Shown in pieces: positions 10,749 through 19,017 of a DNA stretch of 62,058 nt (positions are counted from its first letter, which is position 1; each line of letters begins with the position of its first letter). The notes beneath the pieces were generated by a model, which made no database searches, had not been told where the DNA came from, and saw nothing but the letters and a program-made list of their open reading frames with translations. The stretch lies in the NCBI GenBank assembly GCA_050180235.1, contig JBFXEJ010000024.1, positions 1 through 62,058 on the forward strand, read 5' to 3'. The DNA comes from JAABRU01 sp050180235 (GTDB lineage: Bacteria > Desulfobacterota > Desulfobacteria > Desulfobacterales > Desulfococcaceae). Position numbers and translations under genes: made by a program.

Positions 10749-11437
10749 TGGCACGCCTTTATCTGTTTGCAGAAGGCCAGACAGAACAGACCTTCGCAAA
10801 TATCCTGCTGAAACCCCATCTCAGCCTGTATCAGGTGTATATGCAGAATTCCGTCCTCATTGCTCATGCAAAAAAGAAGGGAAGAATGCATCGCGGTGGC
10901 GGACGCAAATATATGCCGATGAAAAATGACATTCTGCGCTTTCTCAGGCAGGAGAAATCTTCTGATGTGTTTTTCACCACCATGATAGATTTGTATGCTC
11001 TTCATCCTGAATTTCCAGGGTTGCATCAGTCTGAAAGTATCCGCCAGAATCCTGTGCAAAGGGTGGAATTTCTGGAGCAGTGTTTTTTTGAAGATATAGG
11101 GGATCAGCGATTTATTCCCTACCTTCAGTTGCATGAATACGAGGCATATCTTTTTTCTGATCCGGAATGTTTTAAAGACCTTCCTGATACATGCCCTGAG
11201 AAAATCGGGGAACTCAAAGCCATTGCTGATAAATACCTCACACCTGAGTTGATCGATGACGGACAGGATACGGCTCCCAGCAAACGCATCAAAGGTATAT
11301 GTCCCTCTTATGAAGAATCAAAGCCATTTTTCGGTGTACTGCTGGCCGAACGGATTGGACTGCAAACAATCCGGAACAAATGTCCCCATTTCAACAGATG
11401 GCTCTCACAACTGGAATCACTGAATGAAGAATTATAA
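10748..11437 (+). CDS. DUF4276 family protein (putative TOPRIM-like nuclease)
   Basis: A 229-residue protein matching DUF4276. It opens with a beta strand and LFAEGQTEQTF, the EGxTE pattern found at the metal-binding glutamate of OLD-type TOPRIM domains, followed by an acidic stretch at TTMIDLYALHPEFPG and the conserved LHEYEAYLFSD. These suggest a metal-dependent nuclease, but this is inference from motif shape. AGGAGG precedes the ATG, and TGATG overlaps the ATPase stop, so the two genes form one unit. Pairing of an AAA ATPase with a TOPRIM-like partner resembles PARIS and other defence systems. No catalytic evidence is available from sequence alone. Confidence 0.75.
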   Translation: MARLYLFAEGQTEQTFANILLKPHLSLYQVYMQNSVLIAHAKKKGRMHRGGGRKYMPMKNDILRFLRQEKSSDVFFTTMIDLYALHPEFPGLHQSESIRQNPVQRVEFLEQCFFEDIGDQRFIPYLQLHEYEAYLFSDPECFKDLPDTCPEKIGELKAIADKYLTPELIDDGQDTAPSKRIKGICPSYEESKPFFGVLLAERIGLQTIRNKCPHFNRWLSQLESLNEEL

Positions 11438-11499
11438 TCAGGGACAGAATAATGGGGAATTGGTATCAGTCCTGAAACCTGATAATTAAGGAATTACGA

Positions 11500-12096
11500 A
11501 TGAACATAAAAAGACTCATAATTGTGGCTGTGGGCGGGCAGGGCAATCTGCTGGCCTCACGGGTTATCGGGGAGGCTGCGCTGCTCTCGGATGTTCCGGT
11601 GCGCATGAGCGAAATTCACGGCATGGCACAGCGGGGCGGCGTGGTGGAATCTGCCATTGTATTCGGAGATGCCAAAAGCACCATTATTTCAGACGGAGAG
11701 GCTGATCTGCTGGTGGGCTTTGAGCCTGCTGAAACCCTGCGGGCTTTGAACAAATGCAATGGCAAAACAACAGTGATCAGCAATCTATCCCCCCTTTCCC
11801 CTTTTACTGTCACCATCGGAAAGGCCGTGTATCCCAAACTTTCGCAGATACAGGAACTGATCCGGGCAAAAACAGGGAAGCTGATAGCATTTGACGCGAG
11901 AAATCTGGCAGATCAGGCCGGAAATGTCATGGCCGTGAACATGGTGCTGGTCGGAGCCATTGCACAGACCGGAATTCTGCCCATGCCGGTGGAAAATTTC
12001 AGACAGGCTATCCGCAGCAAAACCAAAAAGGCGTTTGCGGATGTGAATCTCAAAGCATTTGACCTCGGTTTTGCCGAGGCCGGAAAAACAGGTTGA
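11500..12096 (+). CDS. iorB: Indolepyruvate oxidoreductase, beta subunit
   Basis: The gamma-type subunit of the IOR complex (198 residues), needed with IorA for arylpyruvate oxidation. It has the Rossmann-like opening LIIVAVGGQGNLLASRVIGE and the motif SEIHGMAQRGGVVESAIV typical of 2-oxoacid:acceptor oxidoreductase gamma domains. Length is normal. AAGGAA precedes the ATG. The 62-bp gap upstream carries AATGGGGAATTGGTAT, a relic of a family A repeat end, next to the boundary of the ATPase/DUF4276 cassette that separates it from iorA. The aminotransferase follows 4 bp after its stop. Confidence 0.93.
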   Translation: MNIKRLIIVAVGGQGNLLASRVIGEAALLSDVPVRMSEIHGMAQRGGVVESAIVFGDAKSTIISDGEADLLVGFEPAETLRALNKCNGKTTVISNLSPLSPFTVTIGKAVYPKLSQIQELIRAKTGKLIAFDARNLADQAGNVMAVNMVLVGAIAQTGILPMPVENFRQAIRSKTKKAFADVNLKAFDLGFAEAGKTG

Positions 12097-12100
12097 TGCC

Positions 12101-13258
12101 ATGCCACAGATAGCCACCCGTCTGAACCAATTTACAGAATCCGTCATCCGGGAAATGACCCGTGTCGCGGATGCCCATAATGCCATCAATCTGTCCCAGG
12201 GATTTCCGGATTTTGATCCGCCGGCAGAACTGGTGCAGGCTGCCAAAGATGCTTTGGATCAGGGATTTCACCAGTACGCGGTCACCTGGGGTTCACCCCG
12301 TTTCCGTCAGGCTCTGGCCCGGAAACAGCAGCAGTGGATGGGACTGGAACTTGATCCGGATACGAATATTGTTGTCACATGCGGCGGAACCGAGGCCATG
12401 ATGACCGCTATGATGACGGTCTGCAATCCGGGCGACAAAGTGATTATTTTTTCCCCTTTTTATGAAAATTACGGAGCAGATGCGATTCTTTCCGGCGCGG
12501 ACCCGATCTGGGTTCCTCTTCATCCCCCGGATTTTGCATTTGATCCGGATGAACTGCGCCGGGCGTTTGAGAAAAAGGTCAAAGCCCTGGTTCTGTGCAA
12601 CCCGTCCAATCCCACGGGAAAGGTTTTCACCCGGAATGAATTGCAGATAATAGCGGATCTGGCCCAGGAATTCGACACCTTTGTCATAACCGACGAGGTT
12701 TATGAGCATATTGTGTATCCGCCGCATGAGCATGTTTATATGGCCGGTCTGCCGCAAATGTTCAGCCGCACGATTTCCACCAGTTCCCTTTCCAAAACCT
12801 ATTCCATAACGGGCTGGCGGCTTGGTTATGTAATTGCGTCTGAAGAAGTTATCCGGGGTGCGAAAAAAGTGCATGACTTTCTGACTGTGGGTGCGGCAGC
12901 CCCTTTGCAGGAGGCTGCGGTCACGGCTCTGGGATTTCCTGCATCTTATTATAAGGATCTCAGGGAGGGATATATCCAGAGGAGGGACTGTTTTCTGACC
13001 TATCTGGATCAGGCAGGGCTGCCTTACACAAAACCGCAGGGGGCATATTATGTGCTGGCCGACATATCGGGTTTCGGTTTTGACAGTGATGACACCTTCT
13101 GCCGCTGGATGGCAAAGGAGATCGGTGTGGCAGCGGTTCCTGGTTCAAGTTTTTTCCGGGAGCCGGTGCATAATCTGATCCGTTTTCATTTTGCAAAACA
13201 GGAACAAACCCTGCGGGCTGCCGGAGAGCGTCTGCTGCGTCTGTCCGGAAAAGTATGA
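12101..13258 (+). CDS. Pyridoxal-phosphate aminotransferase, class I/II
   Basis: A fold-type I aminotransferase of 385 residues. It carries the N-terminal AINLSQGFPDFDPP, the phosphate and cofactor region (CGGTEAMM, NPSNPTGKVFT, ITDEVYEH), and the Schiff-base lysine in SSLSKTYSITGWRLGY. Kynurenine/glutamine-type and aspartate-type transaminases share these motifs. Being immediately downstream of iorB, it probably converts aromatic amino acids into the arylpyruvates oxidised by IorAB; that specificity is inferred from context. The start at 12101 is chosen because an earlier ATG at 12059 would place 14 extra residues inside iorB. Confidence 0.88.
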   Translation: MPQIATRLNQFTESVIREMTRVADAHNAINLSQGFPDFDPPAELVQAAKDALDQGFHQYAVTWGSPRFRQALARKQQQWMGLELDPDTNIVVTCGGTEAMMTAMMTVCNPGDKVIIFSPFYENYGADAILSGADPIWVPLHPPDFAFDPDELRRAFEKKVKALVLCNPSNPTGKVFTRNELQIIADLAQEFDTFVITDEVYEHIVYPPHEHVYMAGLPQMFSRTISTSSLSKTYSITGWRLGYVIASEEVIRGAKKVHDFLTVGAAAPLQEAAVTALGFPASYYKDLREGYIQRRDCFLTYLDQAGLPYTKPQGAYYVLADISGFGFDSDDTFCRWMAKEIGVAAVPGSSFFREPVHNLIRFHFAKQEQTLRAAGERLLRLSGKV

Positions 13259-13430
13259 AAAAATTGGCCAAAATCTCAGTTTTTCTTCTTTTTTTCTTGC
13301 ATTTCTTTATGTTATCGTATATTGGATTATGGCATTCATTGTATGGTTTATTGTGCTGTGCACAATGCGGACAGTCCGGCGGAACAATCCGCAGGTTCTG
13401 CCGCTCAGAAAAGATGTATTTTTTTAGCGC

Positions 13431-13445
13431 AGGAGGTGCAGAATA
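13431..13445 (+). promoter_or_regulatory. infC ribosome-binding site with AUA start
   Basis: AGGAGGT (13431-13437) lies 5 bp before ATA (13443-13445), in frame with IF-3. The next possible start, TTG 13452, is 14 bp away. Non-canonical start codons are a known feature of infC, where IF-3 itself discriminates against them and so controls its own synthesis. Confidence 0.7.
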
Positions 13446-13964
13446 GCTAATTTGAAACAAACAGAAAAGGTGAATATCAACCAGCAGATCAGGGCAAGAG
13501 AAGTCAGAGTGATCGATCCTGACGGAAACCAGATCGGCATTATTCCGACATACAAGGCACTTGCGGCAGCAAATGAATTCGGTCTTGATCTTGTGGAAAT
13601 TTCCCCGAACGCCAAACCGCCGGTCTGCAAGATCATGGATTACGGGCGATTCAAGTATGAGCAGACCAAAAAGCAGCAGGAAGCCAAAAAGAAACAGAGC
13701 ACATTTCAGATCAAGGAGATAAAGGTCAGACCCAAAACCGGAGACCATGATCTGGATGTAAAAATTGGTCATATCCTTAAATTTATTGAAAAAAAGGATA
13801 AGGTCAAAGTCACTGTCATGTTCAGGGGGCGTGAGATTACACTTTCCCAGCGCGGCAAAGAACTGCTTGAGGAGGTTGCCGAAAAGGTGAAGGAGGTTGC
13901 TGTTGTGGAGCAGCTTCCCAAATTCGAGGGCCGGACAATGGTGATGATCCTGGCACCGAAATAA
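13443..13964 (+). CDS. infC: Translation initiation factor IF-3
   Basis: Binds the 30S subunit, prevents subunit joining and checks start-codon pairing. The 173 residues cover both domains: N-domain INQQIRAREVRVIDPDGNQIG, and C-domain beginning QIKEIKVRPKTGDHDLDVK, with the linker FKYEQTKKQQEAKKKQ between. The start is assigned to ATA at 13443, giving MANLKQTEKV by initiator decoding, because of the strong, well-spaced AGGAGGT. This fits the autoregulatory use of rare start codons in infC. The usual partners rpmI and rplT follow, but about 420 bp away, separated by a repeat element. thrS, often upstream, is absent. Confidence 0.94.
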   Translation: MANLKQTEKVNINQQIRAREVRVIDPDGNQIGIIPTYKALAAANEFGLDLVEISPNAKPPVCKIMDYGRFKYEQTKKQQEAKKKQSTFQIKEIKVRPKTGDHDLDVKIGHILKFIEKKDKVKVTVMFRGREITLSQRGKELLEEVAEKVKEVAVVEQLPKFEGRTMVMILAPK

Positions 13965-14061
13965 GGTGATTTCTGAAAATAAATATCCCATTTCAGTTCA
14001 CTGGCACAAGCTGGAAGCTTATGCTGCTTTGGTGGGATATTCTTTTCTGAAAATCACCTAA
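13962..14061. repeat. MITE-like element, family C
   Basis: About 100 bp with imperfect terminal inverted repeats, AAGGTGATTTCTGAAAATAA at the left and TTTTCTGAAAATCACCT at the right, then ATATCCCA and TGGGATAT inward. The core carries GGCACAAGCTGGAAGCTT, the family F hairpin motif. The infC stop codon lies in its left end. A sister copy is at 33626-33732. Confidence 0.8.
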
Positions 14062-14100
14062 GCGGTCTGCTGTTTTTTCTGAATTTCTGCTATGATCCGC

Positions 14101-14136
14101 AGGGTGACGTGCACATATCAGAGGGCCTGTCACCCT
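14101..14136 (+). terminator. Possible terminator after infC
   Basis: AGGGTGAC (14101-14108) pairs with GTCACCCT (14129-14136), followed by TTTCATT. The 20-base loop makes it weak. Confidence 0.35.
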
Positions 14137-14290
14137 TTTCATTCTGAATTCAGGTGTTTATCATGCCGATTTCCAGAAATCCCCGGCTTTCATTTCCCGG
14201 TGCTGTATTCTGTCTGTGCAGGGAATGGAACAAAGTCCTGATGTTTTTTTCTGAAAATTGCAGAAAAACAGAAAAGACGATATTTTTTTG

Positions 14291-14318
14291 TTGAATCCGG
14301 AAAATTATTGTGTTAGAC
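14291..14318 (+). promoter_or_regulatory. Possible promoter of rpmI-rplT
   Basis: TTGAAT (14291-14296) and TTAGAC (14313-14318) are 16 bp apart, 65 bp upstream of rpmI, after an AT-rich stretch. The match to sigma-70 is modest. Confidence 0.3.
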
Positions 14319-14382
14319 TGCAAAATTTCAGTTTTGGATATTCCTGCTGTATCATAAAAAAAAATAATGTGGAGAAAGCACT

Positions 14383-14580
14383 ATGCCGAAAATAAAGACA
14401 AACCGTTCTGCGGCCAAACGCTTCAGAAAAACGGGAACCGGTAAGTTTATGTATGAAAAAGCTTACGGAAGTCATATTCTGACAAAGAAAACCCGTAAAC
14501 GCAAAAGATCGCTGCGGAAGACACATATCATTGACAAATCCAACGTAAAAGAGTTGAAGCTGCTTCTGCCCAACGGCTGA
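14383..14580 (+). CDS. rpmI: 50S ribosomal protein L35
   Basis: A 65-residue basic protein of the large subunit. It opens MPKIKTNRSAAKRF, the L35 signature, and is rich in K and R throughout, ending KELKLLLPNG. The ATG follows GGAG. L20 lies 134 bp downstream. Length and order are normal. Confidence 0.97.
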   Translation: MPKIKTNRSAAKRFRKTGTGKFMYEKAYGSHILTKKTRKRKRSLRKTHIIDKSNVKELKLLLPNG

Positions 14581-14714
14581 TGCGGATTTCCGCCAAATGC
14601 TCCGGGACAGATTATGGATTCCCGTGCAGGGTTCATGCGTTATTCCCGGAAAACTGTTTATCCGCACGGAAATCAGTAAATGAGCAGACTTTCCTGTGTG
14701 AGAGGAGAAATATC

Positions 14715-15065
14715 ATGCGTATTAAAAGAGGATTCAAAGCAAGAAGACGCCGGAACAAAGTCCTGAAACTGGCCAAAGGCTTCCGCGGCGGTCACAGCAA
14801 GCTGTTCCGTACAGCGGCTGATACAGTGGACAGGGCTCTGCGTTATGCCTTCCGTGACCGCAAAGTCCGGAAGCGTGATTTCAGAAAACTCTGGATTATC
14901 AGAATCAACGCTGCAGCGCGGATGAACGATCTGACTTACAGCAAGTTCATTCACGGCCTGAAACGCGCTGATGTGGAACTGGATCGCAAGGTGCTCGCGG
15001 AACTGGCAATATCTGATCCGGGTGCATTTTCGCAGATCGCAGGCCTGGCAGCAGCGCAGCAGTAG
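14715..15065 (+). CDS. rplT: 50S ribosomal protein L20
   Basis: Large-subunit assembly protein that binds 23S rRNA early; in many bacteria it also represses its own operon. The 116 residues include the basic N-terminal tail MRIKRGFKARRRRNKVLKLA and the core FRKLWIIRINAAARMNDLTYS, as expected. AGAGGAG precedes the ATG. The 134-bp gap to rpmI is longer than usual and no obvious L20-binding mimic is visible in it. Confidence 0.97.
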   Translation: MRIKRGFKARRRRNKVLKLAKGFRGGHSKLFRTAADTVDRALRYAFRDRKVRKRDFRKLWIIRINAAARMNDLTYSKFIHGLKRADVELDRKVLAELAISDPGAFSQIAGLAAAQQ

Positions 15066-15074
15066 GCATTGCCG

Positions 15075-15235
15075 GAAATAAAAAGTGGCACAGGCTTCCG
15101 GCTTGTGCTGCTGTTTATAAACAGGCAGGAAGCTGTTAAGTTTTATTTCTGCTGAACAGTGATTATTGCCGGAAATAAAAACTTCCGGTTTGTGCTGCGA
15201 CCCATGAACAGGCTGCAGGCCTGTTCTGCATATTA
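15075..15235. repeat. Family F palindromic repeats between rplT and pheS
   Basis: Two diverged units, each beginning ATTGCCGGAAATAAAAA and carrying GGCACAGGCTTCCGGCTTGTG or ACTTCCGGTTTGTG, with hairpins such as AACAGGCTGCAGGCCTGTT. They resemble the hairpin array at 39800-39942. Confidence 0.55.
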
Positions 15236-15260
15236 TTATACTGAACACTGGTAACTGACT

Positions 15261-16265
15261 GTGGAAAATATCGAACAGATAAAAGCAGAGGCACTTGAGG
15301 GACTCCGGAATGCTTCGGACCCGGAACAGATTAAAGCCCTTTCTGTCCGCTACCTGGGACGGAAGGGGATTCTTACGCAGTTTCTCAGAAACATATCTGA
15401 ATTTCCCCCTGCGGAAAGGCCGGCAGCAGGGAAGCGGGCCAATGAGGTAAAAAAGGAACTGGACTCTGCCTTTGGAGAAAAACTCAGATCTGCCGAATCC
15501 GCACAGATGGCAGCGGAAGATCGCATTGATGTTTCCCTCCCCGGCAGAACCGTGCCCTGCGGCTTTCTGCATCCCCTGACACAGGTGACCCGTGAAATCT
15601 GCGAAATATTTGTGCGCATGGGATTTGAGATTGCCGAAGGCCCGGAAGTGGAATCCGACTATTACAATTTTGAGGCCCTCAATGTTCCCAAGAACCACCC
15701 GGCCAGGGATATGCAGGACACGTTTTATATTTCAGACCGTATTGTTCTGAGAACCCAGACCTCGCCAATGCAGGTGCGGGTGATGGAAAAACAGCCGCCT
15801 CCGGTTCGCATCATCTCGCCGGGAAAGGTGTACCGCTGCGACTCTGATATTACACATACACCCATGTTCAGCCAGGTTGAAGGGCTGCTGGTGGATGAAA
15901 AGGTAAGTTTCGGGGATCTCAAAGGAATCCTGACGGCCTTTGTCCACCGGATGTTTGACACACAGACCGCTCTGAGATTCCGCCCCAGCTTTTTCCCTTT
16001 TACAGAACCCAGTGCGGAAGTGGATATCCGCTGCATCATGTGCCGGGGAAAGGGCTGCCGGGTCTGTTCCCAGACCGGATGGCTGGAAATACTCGGTTCC
16101 GGCATGGTGCATCCTGCCGTGTTTGAGAATGTGGGCTATGATACTGCCCGGTATTCCGGTTTTGCCTTTGGCATGGGAGTGGAACGGATTGCCATGCTTA
16201 AATACGGCATTGACGATATCCGGAAATTCTTTGACAATGATCTGCGGTTTTTAAGGCAGTTTTAA
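15261..16265 (+). CDS. pheS: Phenylalanine--tRNA ligase, alpha subunit
   Basis: Catalytic subunit of the alpha2-beta2 PheRS, charging tRNA-Phe. The 334 residues have the N-terminal coiled-coil arm, motif 2 region FRPSFFPFTEPSAEVDI, a zinc-like CIMCRGKGCRVC segment common to bacterial PheS, and motif 3 GFAFGMGVERIAMLKYG. The start is GTG at 15261; there is no good earlier ATG. It ends in TTTTTAAGGCAGTTTTA, a segment duplicated 45 bp later just before pheT. Confidence 0.96.
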   Translation: MENIEQIKAEALEGLRNASDPEQIKALSVRYLGRKGILTQFLRNISEFPPAERPAAGKRANEVKKELDSAFGEKLRSAESAQMAAEDRIDVSLPGRTVPCGFLHPLTQVTREICEIFVRMGFEIAEGPEVESDYYNFEALNVPKNHPARDMQDTFYISDRIVLRTQTSPMQVRVMEKQPPPVRIISPGKVYRCDSDITHTPMFSQVEGLLVDEKVSFGDLKGILTAFVHRMFDTQTALRFRPSFFPFTEPSAEVDIRCIMCRGKGCRVCSQTGWLEILGSGMVHPAVFENVGYDTARYSGFAFGMGVERIAMLKYGIDDIRKFFDNDLRFLRQF

Positions 16266-16309
16266 ATTGTCGGGTTATAACCTGACCTATGATTTTTAAG
16301 GCAGTTTTA
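16248..16309 (+). repeat. 17-bp direct repeat flanking a palindrome at the pheS-pheT junction
   Basis: TTTTTAAGGCAGTTTTA occurs at 16248-16264 and 16293-16309. Between them is GGGTTATAACC within GTCGGGTTATAACCTGAC. The right copy includes the AAGGCAG used as the pheT ribosome-binding site, so the junction was probably formed by duplication or a small insertion. Confidence 0.7.
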
Positions 16310-16310
16310 C

Positions 16311-18722
16311 ATGAAAGTCAGTCTGAGCTGGTTAAAAGAATATATTCCCGTTGAAATGACGGTTTCCGAAATATGCGGACGCCTCACCATGACCGGGCTG
16401 GAAACAGATTCAGTCACGGATCGTTATGCCTGGCTGAATACTGTGGCAGTGGGCAGGATCAGCGGGGTGGCCCCACATCCCAATGCAGGCAAACTTACCC
16501 TGTGCGAAGTGGATCTGGGGGGGCGAAGTGTCCGCGCTGTATGCGGTGCGCCCAATGTGCGCAAAGGAATGCTCGCACCTCTGGCCATGCCCGGCACAGA
16601 ATTTCCCAACGGCAGAATTCTGGAAAAAAGCATTATCCGCGGAGAGATTTCCGAAGGAATGCTGTGCAGTCAGGCTGAACTGGAACTGGGCACAGACAGC
16701 AGCGGTCTGATGGAACTGTCCCAGGATCTGCATCCGGGCACTCCTCTGCCCAAAACCCTGAACCTTTCAGACGCAATGATTGAAGTGGATCTGACCCCCA
16801 ACCGGCCTGACTGTCTGAGCATTATCGGTGTGGCCCGTGAAATCGGGGCGTTTCAGGGAAAAAAGGTGAAACTGCCGGAAATCACTCTTCCTGCCGGAGA
16901 AAAAGATATACGGGAACTGAGCTCTGTCACCATTGTTTCACCGGATCACTGTCCCCGTTACGCGGCCCGTCTCATAGAAGGCATCACTGTCAAACCTTCC
17001 CCCTGGTGGCTTCGGGAACGTCTGCAGTCAGTGGGACTGCGATCCATAAACAATATCGTGGATATCACCAATTTCGTGATGATGGAAATGGGGCAGCCCC
17101 TTCATGCCTTTGACTTTGACAACCTGTCCGGACACCGGATTGTGGTGCGCACAGCATCAGATGGCGAGAAATTTACCACCCTGGACGGAAAAGAGCGCAC
17201 CCTCACCTCAGAAATGCTCATGATCTGTGACGGGGAAAAACCAGTGGCTGTAGGCGGTGTCATGGGCGGGCTCAATTCTGAAATTGAAAACAGCACCACA
17301 AGGGTGCTGATTGAAAGCGCATATTTCAGTCCGTCCAGTATCCGGAAAACAGCCAAAAAACTGGGGCTGGGCACAGATGCCTCCCACCGTTTTGAACGCG
17401 GAGTTGATCCTGAAGGAACCATCCGTGCTTTGGATCGGGCCGCACAGCTCATGCTGGAAGTGGCAGGCGGAACCCTGATCAATGGATGCATTGATGAACA
17501 TCCTGTGCAGATTAAAAATCTTCCAATCCGGCTGAGTGCGGCGGCAGCAAACCGTCATCTGGGTCTGGAACTGGGCAGGGATCAGATGGCTGCTCTGCTG
17601 GAATCAGTTGAATTTGCTGTGGAAAAAGAGGGGAATCTTTATCTTCGCGTCACTCCGCCCTCTTTCCGTGTGGATGTGTCACGTCCCGAAGATCTGATGG
17701 AAGAAATTGCACGTTTATGGGGATATGACAATATTCCTGTAACATTTCCCGCGATTCCCGCGCAGGGAATTGCCCCGGCTCCGCAGGTGGAACTGCGCAA
17801 CCGCATCCGGGATATACTGTCCGCTTCCGGTTTTGCAGAGGTAATCAATTACAGTTTTATTGATGCTGGTTCCTGTGACAGACTGGGGCTGAAAACAGAT
17901 GATCCCCGGCGGAACATGGTGAAGATCCTCAATCCCATCAGCGAAGAAATGTCTGCCATGCGCACTTCCCTGATTCCCGGTATGCTGGAAACCATGTCAC
18001 GCAATATTTCACGGCAGAACCGGAATCTCAAACTCTTTGAAATCGGCAAAATCTTTCTCAGCAGGGGTCAGGACAGTCTGCCGGATCAGCCGGAAGTGCT
18101 GAGCGGTCTGTGGACCGGCTCCCGATCCGAAATTTCCTGGCATGACAAAGAAACACCCTGTGATTTCTACGATCTCAGGGGCATCACGGAAGTGCTTTTC
18201 AGAAAACTGGGAATCAGATCTGAATTCACCGCCCTGCCTGATGCCCAATGCGATTATACCCGGCCCGGATACACTGCCATGATTTCAGCAGACAGACAGA
18301 AAATTGGGCTCATCGGTCAGGTGCATCCCCGTGTTACCGAGGCTTATGATCTGAAGCAGACGGCCTGGGTTTTTGAACTGGATATGGAGGCAGCCCGGCT
18401 TCTGGTTTCAGACAGTAAAAAAGCTGTGCCCCTTCCCCGTTATCCCTCTGTTTCCAGAGATATAACCCTGATTCTGGAAAAGCGCACCGAGGCATGGGAT
18501 TTGCTTAAGAGTGTCCGGAATGCAGGGGAGGAACTGGTGGAAGATATTTTTCTTTTCGGTGTTTACGAGGGAAAAAACATTCCGCAGGACAAAAAAAGCG
18601 TATCTTTCCGAATTGTATACCGCTCATCTGAAAACACCCTGGAGGATGAAACCGTCAGCACTGTGCATCAGAAAATTTCTGACATGCTGGCGCAGGAGTT
18701 TAAGGCAACGTTTCCGGCATAA
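16311..18722 (+). CDS. pheT: Phenylalanine--tRNA ligase, beta subunit
   Basis: Structural and editing subunit of PheRS. The 803 residues show the expected order: EMAP/tRNA-binding domain (VGRISGVAPHPNAGKLTLCE, residues about 43-155), B3/B4 editing domain, B5 domain around 410-480, the catalytic-like core with MRTSLIPGMLE, and the C-terminal ferredoxin-fold anticodon-binding domain (LPRYPSVSRDITLIL to the end). Length is normal. It follows pheS in one operon. No ihfA or merR-type gene follows; instead there is a terminator-like hairpin. Confidence 0.97.
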   Translation: MKVSLSWLKEYIPVEMTVSEICGRLTMTGLETDSVTDRYAWLNTVAVGRISGVAPHPNAGKLTLCEVDLGGRSVRAVCGAPNVRKGMLAPLAMPGTEFPNGRILEKSIIRGEISEGMLCSQAELELGTDSSGLMELSQDLHPGTPLPKTLNLSDAMIEVDLTPNRPDCLSIIGVAREIGAFQGKKVKLPEITLPAGEKDIRELSSVTIVSPDHCPRYAARLIEGITVKPSPWWLRERLQSVGLRSINNIVDITNFVMMEMGQPLHAFDFDNLSGHRIVVRTASDGEKFTTLDGKERTLTSEMLMICDGEKPVAVGGVMGGLNSEIENSTTRVLIESAYFSPSSIRKTAKKLGLGTDASHRFERGVDPEGTIRALDRAAQLMLEVAGGTLINGCIDEHPVQIKNLPIRLSAAAANRHLGLELGRDQMAALLESVEFAVEKEGNLYLRVTPPSFRVDVSRPEDLMEEIARLWGYDNIPVTFPAIPAQGIAPAPQVELRNRIRDILSASGFAEVINYSFIDAGSCDRLGLKTDDPRRNMVKILNPISEEMSAMRTSLIPGMLETMSRNISRQNRNLKLFEIGKIFLSRGQDSLPDQPEVLSGLWTGSRSEISWHDKETPCDFYDLRGITEVLFRKLGIRSEFTALPDAQCDYTRPGYTAMISADRQKIGLIGQVHPRVTEAYDLKQTAWVFELDMEAARLLVSDSKKAVPLPRYPSVSRDITLILEKRTEAWDLLKSVRNAGEELVEDIFLFGVYEGKNIPQDKKSVSFRIVYRSSENTLEDETVSTVHQKISDMLAQEFKATFPA

Positions 18723-18739
18723 CCGGTTCCATATAAAAC

Positions 18740-18767
18740 AGTGGCAGATTTTGTTAAACCTGCCACT
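18740..18767 (+). terminator. Terminator-like hairpin after pheT
   Basis: AGTGGCAG (18740-18747) pairs with CTGCCACT (18760-18767), followed by TCTC. It lies 18 bp past the pheT stop. Confidence 0.5.
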
Positions 18768-19017
18768 TCTCAAAAGGGCATTTTCATCTGCCCGTGTTCC
18801 GGATCATGCATCCATGCAGGTACATCTGAAAATCTCCTGCAATTCTGTATTCTGACCTCCGGAACCGGAAAAGCCGGCGCGACCACAGGGGGCTGAAGAT
18901 GTTTTTCAAAGGTCGCCGGGAGACCGGATTTTTCTGTCTGTCCCGGTCAGCCTCCTCAGAAACCATTTCCTGTTTTTTCCATATTTTCAGATTATTTCAA
19001 CACAGCGGAGGTGTCTG

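Larger units (their letters stand above)
14062..14382. other. Leader region upstream of rpmI
   Basis: About 320 bases after the repeat with no coding sequence. It contains a possible terminator hairpin at 14101-14136 and a weak promoter near 14291-14318, so rpmI-rplT may be transcribed separately from infC. I do not recognise an L20 leader structure. Confidence 0.45.

Noticed and set aside
9651..11437. PARIS (AriA/AriB) system
   Set aside because: PARIS uses a DUF4435-type TOPRIM partner. The second gene here matches DUF4276, so only the general design is shared.
13255..13446. 63-codon frame with a hydrophobic start between the aminotransferase and infC
   Set aside because: It overlaps the infC ribosome-binding site and start and its second half is cysteine/arginine-rich without pattern. 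Most likely the infC leader region.
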